Shown: positions 56,035 through 64,000 of the stretch, in pieces
Position numbering within the stretch: the stretch's first letter is position 1
Layout: each line of letters starts with the position of its first letter
NCBI GenBank assembly: GCA_942492735.1
Contig: OW818648.1
Span: 62,001-126,000, forward strand
Source of the DNA: Sporobacter sp942492735
Lineage (GTDB): Bacteria; Bacillota; Clostridia; Oscillospirales; Oscillospiraceae
DNA: 64,000 nucleotides
Direction: 5' to 3'
Translations under genes and position numbers: made by a program
Notes under the pieces: generated by a model
Databases searched by the model: none
The model's input: the letters and a program-made list of their open reading frames with translations, nothing else
What the model was told of the DNA's origin: nothing

Positions 56035-56133
56035 ATGGGCTGCGCACGCGGATTTTTTGGCGACAATTGCGTATGGCTTGTTATCATCCTTGTCATCATT
56101 TTCTGTTTCGGCGGTTTTTCCTTCTGTGAATGA
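56035..56133 (+). CDS. Tiny hydrophobic protein (32 aa), copy 1
   Basis: A 32-residue frame, MGCARGFFGDNCVWL with a stretch of Val and Ile, then FGGFSFCE. TGGAGGAATTAATT ATG gives a good ribosome site. A paralogue is found 100 bases on with the same GDNCVWL core and its own site, which argues that both are real. The single hydrophobic segment with Cys at both ends recalls small spore-coat or membrane proteins of Clostridia and Bacilli (YjcZ-like), but I cannot assign a family. Confidence 0.7.
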   Translation: MGCARGFFGDNCVWLVIILVIIFCFGGFSFCE

Positions 56134-56235
56134 CAAGTAATATCATTCAGTCATTGAAACGTGGAACTTTATATTACACCCCCGAATAAAATGTACTGAA
56201 CCCTTGGGGTTATATCATTTTAGGAGGAATTAGCA

Positions 56236-56331
56236 GTGGGCCGCAATGGACTCTTAGGCGATAATTGCGTTTGGTTGATTATCATCCTTGTTATCATATT
56301 CTTCTTCGGCGGCACCGCCTTCTGTGACTGA
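56236..56331 (+). CDS. Tiny hydrophobic protein (31 aa), copy 2
   Basis: A 31-residue paralogue of the previous frame, starting GTG: MGRNGLLGDNCVWL, a stretch of Ile, Leu and Val, FFFGGTAFCD. AGGAGG lies nine bases before the GTG. Confidence 0.7.
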   Translation: MGRNGLLGDNCVWLIIILVIIFFFGGTAFCD

Positions 56332-56445
56332 GGAAAAGGATCACAGTATCTAAAATAAATATGCCGGGCGGCTTCTAGCCTTCCGGCTTTACATATGCTC
56401 TTTTGTCGGACATGACTTAATCTTTTTTGGGTAAGATTTATCATA

Positions 56446-56474
56446 TTGATAAAAAAGATTAAGCGTAGTATAAT
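56446..56474 (+). promoter_or_regulatory. SRP RNA promoter
   Basis: TTGATA at 56446-56451, 17 bases, TATAAT at 56469-56474, about 50 bases before the RNA. Confidence 0.75.
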
Positions 56475-56525
56475 AGTAAACACTTTCCCCGCAGCATGAG
56501 AAACGGCGCGACGCGCCGTGTTCAC

Positions 56526-56818
56526 GGCGCGGGGCAAGGCCGCACTAGTCGGGGAGTCAGCGGTGCCCTGTCGCCTGCAACCCGCTATAGCAGGGATGAA
56601 TTCCGGCCCCCGGATTTGTGATGTGTCGTCAGCCTCAGGTAAGCAGCGTTGACGAGCCGGTCTTGCGCAACGTAAATTCGTGAACCATGTCAGGCGGGGA
56701 ACCGAGCAGCATTAAGCGAAACTTTGCGTGTGCCGCGAGGCTACCGGCTCCGAGCCGGCTGCCTGAGTAACGGGCATATCACACTTTCAAAGGCCGGTGT
56801 GCGGTCTTGCCCCGCGCC
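56526..56818 (+). ncRNA. ffs: Signal recognition particle RNA, large bacterial type
   Basis: About 293 bases. The ends GGCGCGGGGCAAGGCCGCAC and GTGCGGTCTTGCCCCGCGCC pair as the long closing helix. The 5' domain has GGGGAGTCAGCGGTGCCCTGT, and domain IV shows ATGTCAGGCGGGGAACCGAGCAGC near 56680-56710, which matches the Ffh-binding site (GTCAGG...GGAA...AGCAGC). The Alu-like domain marks the Bacillus/Clostridium type. It lies before dnaX, as in many Firmicutes. Confidence 0.92.
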
Positions 56819-57011
56819 GCGACATCGTCGCGGATTACGTTAAGCGCGCTTCGCCGCATGCGGCAAAGCGCACCCACTTCATCGCTTCTCCTCTCCGGCA
56901 TGAATCCGCTTCGCTGGGTTTCATGCCGGTAAACGTAAATACTACGAAGTATAGCGTATCTCAGCACATATTATAATTATTATCTGTTTATTCAGGGAGG
57001 GTGTTCGTTTT
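56819..57011 (+). other. Gap between SRP RNA and dnaX
   Basis: Holds three hairpins (CCGCGACATCGTCGCGG near 56817; GCGCTTC...AAGCGC-like at 56849; CCGGCATGAA...TTTCATGCCGG at 56896-56930), none with a clear U tract, then the dnaX ribosome site GGGAGGG. No gene seen. Confidence 0.5.
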
Positions 57012-58673
57012 ATGTATCAGGCACTATACAGAAAATGGCGCCCTAAAACTTTTAATGACGTCGTCGGTCAGGAGCACATATCCGAGACGTTAAAACGGCA
57101 GGTTGTCACCGGACGCCTGTCGCATGCCTATCTGTTTGTCGGCACGCGCGGCACCGGCAAAACGTCGTGCGCCAAGATACTCTCACGGGCAATCAATTGC
57201 ACAGCGCCGAACGACGGTAATCCGTGCAACAAATGTGCTTCATGCCTCGGGATAGAAAACGGCAGCATCATGGACGTGCTCGAGCTCGATGCCGCCTCAA
57301 ATAACGGCGTCGACAACGTCCGCGCGCTGCGCGAAGAGGCCGTATTTACACCGGTCGACGTTAAAAAACGAGTCTATATCATCGACGAGGTACACATGCT
57401 GTCCTCAGCGGCTTTCAACGCCCTTCTCAAAATTCTTGAAGAGCCGCCCGAGCACTTAATATTTATTCTGGCAACGACGGAGATCCATAAGGTCCCGGCA
57501 ACGATACTGTCACGCTGCCAGCGCTTTACATTCAAACGCATCCTGCCTTCAATAATTGCCGGCAGGCTGTGCCATATAGCCGAACAGGAAGGCATCACGC
57601 TGACAGCCGATGCCTCGGATCTTCTTGCGCGCCTTTCAGACGGTTCGCTCCGCGATGCACTGTCACTCTTAGACCAATGCGCGTCAAGTGACCTTGTTGA
57701 CACTGCCCGCGTTCTGTCCGCCATCGGCTTGGCCGGCAGCAGCGAGATCGCCAGCATCATCGACGCTGTTGCCGAAAACGATGCCGCCGGCGCACTGGAG
57801 CTGCTCGACAAGCTGTATACGGGCGGGAAAGTCATGGCATCTGTTCTGGAAGAGCTCAGTAATCTCGTCCGGGACGTGTTGATAATATCGCTGATGCCCA
57901 AAGGCGGTAACGGTCTTTTAAGCGGTGGTTTTGATAATGATGTGCTGCAGAGCTTGAAAAAACGCTTCACAGCCGATGAACTTCTATCTGTTATGTCTAT
58001 CCTGAAGGAAACATCACAGGATCTGTCAAAGAGTTCCGGCGGGAAGCTTGATGTCGAGTTGTGCCTCATGCGTTTATGTGATAAGCGTCTCGGCAGCGAT
58101 GTCTCCTCGATGCTCCAGCGTATAGCGCATCTGGAAGAACAGATCACGCGCGGTGGCTTTCAGGTCCGCTCAGCAAACGAACCCACTGCTCAAATCGAAA
58201 AAACAGCACGGCGTGAGAATAATTCTGTGTCTAAGCCAACATCCGATATAGCGCCCGCACCGGAAGCACGGCCTATGCCGGAGATGAGGCCTTCTGTTAA
58301 CGCGTCACCGGTTATAGACAATGCGCCCGATAAAGAACCACAGCAAAAATCAATTGGCGCTTCGGGCGATATCTGGAAGGATATTTTAAGCTATATCAAG
58401 CCAAATATCGATCCGCCGCCGTACACTTATTTAAGTGATACAAGCCAGACAAACGTCATTATTGAAGAGGGTACAATCACTGTTCAAACTAAAAACGCGT
58501 TTATCGGCTCGATCATAAATGTCCCGGCTGTTAATGCGGCTTTAAAAGACGCAGCGCTGACTATCATGAAAAAACCTGTGATCATCCGTATCGTCCAGGA
58601 GGGAGACAGCTCAGGAGGCAGCGGTGAGAAGCTGGATGCTCTGAGCCGATTCTCAAATATCAAGTTCGAATAA
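57012..58673 (+). CDS. dnaX: DNA polymerase III subunit gamma/tau
   Basis: A 553-residue clamp-loader ATPase. Walker A is GTRGTGKTSCAK near residue 43; the zinc site is CNKCASC with an upstream Cys; Walker B is VYIIDEVHML; the sensor SRC motif is TILSRCQRF. Residues ~365-450 form a proline-rich linker, and the last ~100 residues are the tau tail. The bacterial order ffs-dnaX-ybaB is kept, but recR, which commonly follows, is missing here. Confidence 0.95.
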   Translation: MYQALYRKWRPKTFNDVVGQEHISETLKRQVVTGRLSHAYLFVGTRGTGKTSCAKILSRAINCTAPNDGNPCNKCASCLGIENGSIMDVLELDAASNNGVDNVRALREEAVFTPVDVKKRVYIIDEVHMLSSAAFNALLKILEEPPEHLIFILATTEIHKVPATILSRCQRFTFKRILPSIIAGRLCHIAEQEGITLTADASDLLARLSDGSLRDALSLLDQCASSDLVDTARVLSAIGLAGSSEIASIIDAVAENDAAGALELLDKLYTGGKVMASVLEELSNLVRDVLIISLMPKGGNGLLSGGFDNDVLQSLKKRFTADELLSVMSILKETSQDLSKSSGGKLDVELCLMRLCDKRLGSDVSSMLQRIAHLEEQITRGGFQVRSANEPTAQIEKTARRENNSVSKPTSDIAPAPEARPMPEMRPSVNASPVIDNAPDKEPQQKSIGASGDIWKDILSYIKPNIDPPPYTYLSDTSQTNVIIEEGTITVQTKNAFIGSIINVPAVNAALKDAALTIMKKPVIIRIVQEGDSSGGSGEKLDALSRFSNIKFE

Positions 58674-58742
58674 AATGTGAAAATTCATTTTCACATTTCT
58701 GATTAATAAAATTATAACTAATAAATGCAAGGAGTGACCACA

Positions 58743-59093
58743 TTGGGTAAAGGTGGATTTCAAAGCGGCGGCGGCGGCGGCTTCGGCGGCGGCATGAACA
58801 TGAACATGATCAAGCAGGCTCAAAAAATGCAGGCCGACATGCTGAAAATGCAAGCTGAGCTGGAAGAGAAAACATATACGGCAAAGTCCGGCGGCGGCGT
58901 CGTCGAGGCTGTCGTCAGCGGCAAGCACGAACTCATCTCCCTCAAAATCGATCCCGAAGCTGTAGACCCCGAAGATGTCGATATGCTGTGCGACATGGTC
59001 ATGGCAGCCGTCAACGAGGCCATGCGTCTTGCGGATGCCACAATGAGCGAGAGCATGTCAAAAATGACCGGCGGTTTAAATCTCGGATTTTAA
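58743..59093 (+). CDS. YbaB/EbfC nucleoid-associated protein
   Basis: A 116-residue protein. A glycine-rich start (MGKGGFQSGGGGGFGGGMNM) is followed by the YbaB fold: IKQAQKMQADMLKMQAELEEK, TAKSGGGVVEAVVSG and KIDPEAVDPEDVDMLCDMV. TTG start at 58743 with AAGGAG eight bases before; an in-frame ATG at 58725 has no ribosome site. Forms dimers that bind DNA. The Gly-rich N-terminal extension is longer than usual. Confidence 0.9.
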   Translation: MGKGGFQSGGGGGFGGGMNMNMIKQAQKMQADMLKMQAELEEKTYTAKSGGGVVEAVVSGKHELISLKIDPEAVDPEDVDMLCDMVMAAVNEAMRLADATMSESMSKMTGGLNLGF

Positions 59094-59128
59094 CAAAACA
59101 AACACGCCATTAGATTGAACGCCAACAA

Positions 59129-59200
59129 AGTAGGGCGATTCGTGAATCGCCCCTACGGAAACATTACGTCTTTGCGTAGGGGCGATTCACGAATCGCCCT
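59129..59200. repeat. Inverted pair of GTAGGG-type palindromes
   Basis: GTAGGGCGATTCGTGAATCG...CCTACG at 59130-59157 and CGTAGGGGCGATTCACGAAT...CGCCC at 59174-59199: each is palindromic and the two are inverted relative to each other. Common intergenic element; no gene content. Confidence 0.85.
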
Positions 59201-59245
59201 TTATTATAACAGCAGCCCATTTTTGTTACGGGAGGCTATTTGCTT

Positions 59246-59713
59246 ATGAAATACTCTTTTTCATATAACGCACCCATCAGCAAGCTTTGGCTCGCAGAAG
59301 AAAACGGCGCCATCACCGAGCTCAGTTTCAGTCCCGTCCGGAACGCCGAGGAACGCGAAACGCCAATATTAAAGCGCGCCGCGGAGCAGCTGACCGAGTA
59401 TTTTGCTGGCAGCCGTCAAAGCTTCGACCTGCCGCTGGACGCGCGCGGGACATCATTCCAGAAATCCATCTGGTCGGCGCTTCGGGATATTCCGTACGGC
59501 GAAACATGCTCCTATAAAGACATCGCTGAGGCTGTCGGCAATGAAAAAGCCTGCCGGGCAGTCGGGATGGCCAATAACAAAAATCCAATCGCTATTATCG
59601 TCCCTTGCCACCGTGTTATCGGCGCCGACGGCAAGCTCGTCGGTTACGGCGGTGGACTGGACATCAAGCACGCGCTCCTAGACCTTGAGAAAAGATACAG
59701 ATACAGTCTATAA
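59246..59713 (+). CDS. ogt: Methylated-DNA--protein-cysteine methyltransferase
   Basis: A 155-residue suicide repair protein that removes methyl from O6-methylguanine. IIVPCHRVIG contains the acceptor cysteine, and SYKDIAEAVGNEKACRAVGMANNKNP is the helix-turn-helix with its Arg finger. The ATG at 59246 is preceded by GGGAGG; a TTG six bases earlier is less likely. A terminator follows. Confidence 0.93.
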   Translation: MKYSFSYNAPISKLWLAEENGAITELSFSPVRNAEERETPILKRAAEQLTEYFAGSRQSFDLPLDARGTSFQKSIWSALRDIPYGETCSYKDIAEAVGNEKACRAVGMANNKNPIAIIVPCHRVIGADGKLVGYGGGLDIKHALLDLEKRYRYSL

Positions 59714-59727
59714 ATCCGAAAAAATAT

Positions 59728-59766
59728 AGCGGGGAAGCATATTACGACATGCTTCCCCGCTGTTTT
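59728..59766. terminator. Bidirectional terminator between ogt and the M23 peptidase gene
   Basis: AGCGGGGAAGCAT and ATGCTTCCCCGCT pair perfectly around ATTACGAC, followed by GTTTT. Confidence 0.85.
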
Positions 59767-59782
59767 ATGAGTTATCTCGAAA

Positions 59783-61081
59783 TTATGGTAAATAATTCAT
59801 AGGGTTCACCGGCGTTTCGTTCACTCTTAATTCAAAGTGGCAATGTACGCCGTTGGCCACGCCAGTCGCGCCCATGTGCGCGATGACCTGTCCCTGACAT
59901 ACAAGGTCGCCTTCCTTGACAAGCAGCTCGCTGCAGTGACCGTAATAGGTGATATCTCCATTATCGTGTTTTATCTGGACCAGGAGACCGTAACCGTAAT
60001 ATGAGCCCGCCATAATGACGACACCGCCATCGGCAGCCATTATTTCCTCTCCATATGCGCCCCCAATATCGATGCCCTTGTGATTGTTTGAACCAAAACC
60101 TGTACGCGGGCCGAAATCCGATGTGATGACACCTTCCGTCGGCCAGATATACGTCCCGTAGGATGCCGTTTTCGGTCTGGGTGCAGTACCGACCGCTACA
60201 ACCTCAGCGACCGGGGCTTTCGTCATCACTGTGCTGATAATCTGTGATGACTGCTGCGCGCCGTTTACAAAGACGATGTTTTCCGTAATGAGGTTTTCCC
60301 CCGGCGTGCCCATTATTTCTATCTCACTGCTGCCTGTATAGATCGTATCATCATCATGATACTGCACATCATACGAGATTTCTTCAGTATACTGCTTCTG
60401 CTCGGTATTCTCGACGGTCAGCTTGTATTGTGACGCGCTGCTTAACGGCTCGAGTATCGCTTTGATCGCCGACGCATCCTGTGTGATATCGTTGTTAATG
60501 AAACGGTAACGCACAGTTACGGTATCGGCGAATTTAACCGATGATGTCAGCTCTGTGGTGAATTCATTTAAAATGCTATTTAGGATATCATCTATCGCTT
60601 TTTCGTCATTGGACGCCCCGACTGCTTCCCCGTTTACCTCGAGGACATACATCTCCGAAACGCCGTCAATTCCGCCGACAATGGCGTTTTTAATTTGTTC
60701 TGTGTCATCCGCCTTGACACCAAGGTCCGGCGACACTGATATAGAATTAACGAGCGAATAGTCATGGCCGAAGATTTCCTTAAGCTGATTCTCTGCATCT
60801 GTTACGATGGCCGACACTTCTTCCATACTCCTTGTGCTGCCAACCTGCTCGCCGTTGAAATATACGGCAAAGCCCGCTTGGGTATTGAGAAAAACAACAG
60901 TGAGTATCAGAACGAAGGCAAGTGTCGCTGCCGCCATTGTCCACGCATGGCGCGTTTTACGCTGCCGTGAAAACGTCCCGTTAAAAAACGAACGCGCACA
61001 GACGACAGGAATTTTGTCTGCTGAATTGGAATCGGTTTTCGGCTCAAATAAAAGCACTGTATCACCTCGGTTTACATTCAA
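59783..61081 (-). CDS. Membrane-anchored G5/M23 cell-wall peptidase
   Basis: A 432-residue protein. One membrane segment (about 47-66) follows a 45-residue basic cytoplasmic N-terminus; residues ~70-220 are a repeat-like extracellular part with VNGEAVG/FNGEQVG strands; a G5 domain follows (about 225-300: KQYTEEISYDVQYHDDDTIY, TPGENL); the M23 domain is C-terminal (GSNNHKGIDIGGAYG and GVHCHFELRVNETPVNP with the zinc His, and YYGHCSELL). All zinc ligands are present, so it should be an active endopeptidase. Spore or cell-wall remodelling is likely. Strong promoter at 61168. Confidence 0.9.
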   Translation of the reverse strand: MNVNRGDTVLLFEPKTDSNSADKIPVVCARSFFNGTFSRQRKTRHAWTMAAATLAFVLILTVVFLNTQAGFAVYFNGEQVGSTRSMEEVSAIVTDAENQLKEIFGHDYSLVNSISVSPDLGVKADDTEQIKNAIVGGIDGVSEMYVLEVNGEAVGASNDEKAIDDILNSILNEFTTELTSSVKFADTVTVRYRFINNDITQDASAIKAILEPLSSASQYKLTVENTEQKQYTEEISYDVQYHDDDTIYTGSSEIEIMGTPGENLITENIVFVNGAQQSSQIISTVMTKAPVAEVVAVGTAPRPKTASYGTYIWPTEGVITSDFGPRTGFGSNNHKGIDIGGAYGEEIMAADGGVVIMAGSYYGYGLLVQIKHDNGDITYYGHCSELLVKEGDLVCQGQVIAHMGATGVANGVHCHFELRVNETPVNPMNYLP

Positions 61082-61124
61082 GAAAAATCAGGTTAAGCTC
61101 ACCCATTAACAAGATTGTACACTC

Positions 61125-61161
61125 GTAACAGGTCCGTTACCATTAGTTACAGATTGTAACA
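61125..61161. promoter_or_regulatory. Four phased GTWAC sites at the M23 peptidase promoter
   Basis: GTAAC or GTTAC occurs at 61125, 61136, 61146 and 61156, spaced 11, 10 and 10 bases, directly downstream of the -10 on the minus strand. One helical turn per site suggests cooperative binding of a regulator. It resembles, but does not match in spacing, the WalR box. Confidence 0.5.
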
Positions 61162-61167
61162 TTTTGT

Positions 61168-61196
61168 ATAATATATAACTTTTGCGATGCTGTCAA
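61168..61196 (-). promoter_or_regulatory. M23 peptidase promoter
   Basis: TTGACA (61196-61191), 17 bases, TATTAT (61173-61168), minus strand. Confidence 0.8.
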
Positions 61197-61239
61197 CACA
61201 ATTTTTAAGCAAAAAGTAGATAAATGGATCAAAAACAAA

Positions 61240-61275
61240 AAAAAGACAAGCCCTTTCAGGCCGGTCTTTTTACCT
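61240..61275 (-). terminator. Terminator after the sigma-factor fragment
   Basis: On the minus strand AAAGACCGGCC and GGGCTTGTCTTT pair imperfectly and a run of eight T follows. It also has a T run on the plus strand. Confidence 0.6.
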
Positions 61276-61376
61276 TTTATGACACATAACTACCTTAAAC
61301 TTCTCGTATTCGACATTATATCGGTGTCCCGGATTTGGCGCTTTGCACAATAGCGTATCCACTTATTCTATGATTT

Positions 61377-61690
61377 TTACGAATTCGCATCCTCGAAGCA
61401 TTTCCGCAGTTTTTCAAGCGCTTTTTTTTCGATTCTGGACACGTAAGAGCGGCTGATTCCGCAGATTGCGGCGATCTCCCGCTGTGTCTTCGGGCTGACA
61501 TTGTCCAGACCGTACCGCATGGCGATAATCTCCGCCTCCCTGCTCGTCAGAACGTTTTGATGTACTTGCAGAGCTGCGTACACGTTTCGCGCGAGCTGAG
61601 ATTATCGAGCATATCGTCCTCGACGCTGATGACTTCCATTAACGAAAGGCTGTTGCCGTCTTTAGCTCTGAGCCTATTTCTCGAACGTTA
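61377..61690 (-). pseudogene. Truncated, frameshifted sigma-K/E-like sigma factor
   Basis: Region 4 is intact: LTSREAEIIAMRYGL, TQREIAAICGISRSYVSRIEKKALEKLRK, matching sporulation sigma factors of the SigK/SigE group. Upstream in another frame is LRAKDGNSLSLMEVISVEDD ... LCKYIKTF then a stop, matching the linker before region 4. The frames join if one base is restored near 61560. Regions 1.2-3 are absent: the sequence stops being sigma-like exactly where the ABC gene ends (61688). It is either a broken copy or the distal half of a split sigK, as produced by skin-type elements. Confidence 0.75.
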
Positions 61691-62365
61691 CATATTCTCT
61701 TTCTCACACATCAAGATAGTCCCATCCGTCATTCTGTAAATCATGTCTGCCTGTTTGGCCACATCCATATCGTGCGTGACGACGATGACGCAGTACCCGT
61801 CCTCGTGGGCGAGCCCGCTTAATATCTCCATGATGTTCTCCGAATTGGCGACGTCCAGATTGCCGGTGGGCTCGTCGGCCAGGAGGGTCTTAGCCCCCGA
61901 CGCCAGACTCCGTGCAATTGCCACACGCTGCTGCTCTCCACCCGACAGATTTGAGGGGAACCGCTTCATCTGCTCCGAAGTAATTCCAACGCGCTTGAGG
62001 TGTTTCTCAGCTTCTGGTCGCCCTTCTTTTGGCTTCATGCCAATGAGTTCCATCGGGTAGCAGACGTTTTCCATAACGGTCAGCAGCGGGAAAAGCTGAA
62101 ACGCCTGAAAGATCATGGAGATATCCTCCCTGCGGTAACGGTCGAGGTCCATCTCCTTCAGGCTCTTTTCCCCATAGCGGACCTCGCCCTCGGTGGGAAG
62201 GTCAAGTCCCGCGAGCATGGACAGCAGCGTCGATTTCCCCGAGCCGCTGGGGCCGATGACGGCGTAAAGCCGCCCCGGTTCAAAGACACAGCTGGCTTGC
62301 ATGACCGCGGCCTGATTCGAGTTGCGGTATCGGTACGTCACGTTTTCCATTGACAGGTTTGACAT
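61688..62365 (-). CDS. ABC transporter ATP-binding protein (MacB/LolD type)
   Basis: A 225-residue ATPase. Walker A GPSGSGKS near residue 36, signature LSGGEQQRVAIARSL, Walker B TLLADEPTGNLD, switch VVTHDMDVA. This signature string is typical of the MacB/LolD/FtsE group, which pairs with FtsX-like permeases, in line with the next gene upstream. The stop TAA abuts the sigma fragment. Function likely export of peptide or lipoprotein, or mechanotransmission. Confidence 0.92.
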   Translation of the reverse strand: MSNLSMENVTYRYRNSNQAAVMQASCVFEPGRLYAVIGPSGSGKSTLLSMLAGLDLPTEGEVRYGEKSLKEMDLDRYRREDISMIFQAFQLFPLLTVMENVCYPMELIGMKPKEGRPEAEKHLKRVGITSEQMKRFPSNLSGGEQQRVAIARSLASGAKTLLADEPTGNLDVANSENIMEILSGLAHEDGYCVIVVTHDMDVAKQADMIYRMTDGTILMCEKENM

Positions 62366-62377
62366 ATGATCTCCTCC

Positions 62378-64000
62378 TTATTCTTTCGTCTGCAAAAGCT
62401 CCAGTACGTTTCGGCGGGTCGACAACCCAGCGCAGATTATTGCGGAAACCAGGATCACGGCAAAGTACAGCGCGGCAAACACATACAGCTGCGCCGATAT
62501 TCTCGACAACGCCGCCCCCTTATACGCCAGCAGCCCGCACGCGCCGATGACAAGTCCGCAGATACTGAGAAGCATCTGTTCAAGTGCTAGTATCGTACGC
62601 GTTTTCCTCTTCGTTGTCCCCAGTATCCGCATGATCGCCGCCTCCTTTGAGGATTGGACGATCACAAGACAGCAGAGGAAGCCGCCGATGAGGAGCGCCG
62701 CTGTCATTGCTATCGGATACATGGTTTCCAGGAGCTTCAGCGTATTTCTCAGGTGTTCAAGCTTGCTCGTGTCCATGACAAAGACAGCGCCCCCGACTGC
62801 CATCTTTTCGCCGTTGCTGCGGAATTCATCCGCGCGCATATTATCGGCCAGCGTGAACTCCGCCACCTCAAGCTTTACAGCCTTCCCAACGGCCATGTAC
62901 GCGTCATAATCGCCCGGTGTAAACGCCATACCATCGTACGCGCCGGAGGGTGTTGACACAGTACCGGCGATCGTGTATATGCACGTCGCCATGTTGATGG
63001 CGATCATGAGCTCGCTCTGATACAGCGCCAGTATGTCCTCGTCCGTGATCGTATCCCCCGGATGAGTCTTTCTGTACTCATTAGTATATGTTGGCTTCAA
63101 ATTGTCAACGAACCCCCGCGGCAGCATTTTAACCGTATCACCGGGCTCTAGCCCGTAGGTCTCCATCAACGCTTTGCCTGCGATGATGATCTCGCCGAAT
63201 TTCTCCATACAGGAGGCATCGTACCCGCCTATATATATAATATCCGCCTCTTCACCGGTGTAGCGCGCGATATTATTTGTAAAAACAAGGCTTGTCTCCG
63301 CGGAATTCATATCAACAATTTCTCTGGCCTCGTAATACGGATCTTTGACAAAAACGGATTGCGCAATCTGCGGCACGGAAGTAATCGGTAACCCACCGAC
63401 AAATCTTGCCGTAATGACCGTTTCATCGCACAGCTGGGCATAGGACTGCTTCATTAGCGCCAGCTGACCAACAACGCCGAAGAGCAGCGCAGCGAGAAGG
63501 ACCGTCAGCGCCGATTTCCCGGCGGACCGGCGCATATGCCTCCATATATACCGGAGGACAAAGCCGGAGGAGGCTTTTTTATGTATCTCCCTGACCGGCG
63601 CGGGGTCGCCGGTAACTGTCGACGTCTCAATGACTGCGCCGGCCTCCGGAGGCATTGAGACGAGAACGCCGCAAGGGGCCGCCATAGCCAGCGATTTTGC
63701 CTCGAGTCGTGCCGGCACTTTACGAAGTGCCTTTCGTTTTCCGCAGGAGCTTTTGCTAACGTTGTCCTGCAGAAGAGACAAAGGCGAAAGGTTACCGACG
63801 CGCCGCAGCAGCAATATCGCAAAGATCAGCGTCAGCAGGATTTCTCCTAAAATGCAGCCGATAACGGCTTCCGCCGGAACGGCAGTGCTGACTACATACT
63901 CTTTCATCAAGGAGAGCGTGTTGCTGTGGGCGATTGTTTTAACTGTATAGATCCAGGCCGCGCCGCTGCCCGCCAGGACGGCGAGCACGGCGACCGCCAT
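62378..64000 (-). CDS. FtsX-like ABC permease (partial, runs off window end)
   Basis: 540 residues visible, open to the window edge; a Met falls at the last codon but is probably internal. Near the visible start are two hydrophobic segments; a basic linker leads to MRRSAGKSALTVLLAALLFGVVGQLALM, a large extracellular part, and the last ~150 residues are the FtsX domain (MYPIAMTAALLIGGFLCCLVIVQSSKEAAIMRILGTTKRK). The ATPase gene follows 12 bases on. Predicted macrolide-exporter-like complex; substrate unknown. Confidence 0.85.
   Translation of the reverse strand: MAVAVLAVLAGSGAAWIYTVKTIAHSNTLSLMKEYVVSTAVPAEAVIGCILGEILLTLIFAILLLRRVGNLSPLSLLQDNVSKSSCGKRKALRKVPARLEAKSLAMAAPCGVLVSMPPEAGAVIETSTVTGDPAPVREIHKKASSGFVLRYIWRHMRRSAGKSALTVLLAALLFGVVGQLALMKQSYAQLCDETVITARFVGGLPITSVPQIAQSVFVKDPYYEAREIVDMNSAETSLVFTNNIARYTGEEADIIYIGGYDASCMEKFGEIIIAGKALMETYGLEPGDTVKMLPRGFVDNLKPTYTNEYRKTHPGDTITDEDILALYQSELMIAINMATCIYTIAGTVSTPSGAYDGMAFTPGDYDAYMAVGKAVKLEVAEFTLADNMRADEFRSNGEKMAVGGAVFVMDTSKLEHLRNTLKLLETMYPIAMTAALLIGGFLCCLVIVQSSKEAAIMRILGTTKRKTRTILALEQMLLSICGLVIGACGLLAYKGAALSRISAQLYVFAALYFAVILVSAIICAGLSTRRNVLELLQTKE

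Noticed and set aside
59287..59681. Alternative frames over ogt
   Set aside because: The chosen frame has the PCHRV acceptor site and the right length.

Overview
The window looks like chromosomal DNA from an anaerobic, spore-forming member of the Clostridia; a family near the Oscillospiraceae is my guess, not something I could test. Support: dipicolinate synthase genes (dpaA, dpaB), a sigma-K/E-like fragment, a tryptophan T-box, a large Bacillus/Clostridium-type SRP RNA, SLH-domain cell-surface protein, radical-SAM and molybdenum-hydroxylase genes, and Amt-PII fusion genes. GC is moderate, and dispersed palindromic repeats sit in many gaps. I see no CRISPR array, prophage or insertion-sequence transposase.

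Layout. 1-1941 (minus): ABC exporter. 2082-12010 (minus): a T-box leader with a UGG (Trp) specifier followed by trpE-G-D-C-F-B-A, a DAHP synthase gene, trpS and a GNAT gene, so the pathway from the first shikimate step to tryptophanyl-tRNA may lie in one Trp-sensing unit. 12093-14000: Rrf2 regulator divergent from a flavin-binding protein, then a GNAT gene and a tiny ORF. 14085-29373 (plus): the main accessory locus, a molybdenum hydroxylase cluster with two Mop-type aldehyde oxidoreductases, a multi-domain FAD/Fe-S/CCG protein, two zinc-ribbon proteins, a standalone copy of the FAD protein's C-terminal domain, a radical SAM protein, a methyltransferase, a C-GCAxxG-C-C protein, an AMP-forming CoA ligase, an XdhC maturation factor and, upstream, a MobA-like NTP transferase fused to an HD domain. 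It resembles the Desulfovibrio cluster whose products are named as DVU_1551 to DVU_1557 families.

29551-36092: AraC regulator, FAD protein, hexokinase and UroD-like methyltransferase, ribonuclease Z, ECF transporter S component. 36093-40925: two ammonium transporters, each fused to a PII domain and each behind a similar promoter and terminator-like leader. 41032-42207: MFS transporter. 42318-47695 (minus): an rRNA operon ordered 16S-23S-tRNA-Lys-tRNA-Glu-5S, driven by three strong tandem promoters.

48433-54690: metA (acetyl-CoA type by its Glu111), class I aldolase, dpaA-dpaB, and iscS-nadA-iscU. 54860-59713: SLH protein, two tiny hydrophobic proteins, SRP RNA, dnaX, ybaB, and a methylguanine methyltransferase. 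59783-64000 (minus): M23/G5 peptidase, a frameshifted sigma-K-like fragment, and an ABC-FtsX transporter pair running off the edge.

Function calls come from recognising protein families by eye; no database search was run.
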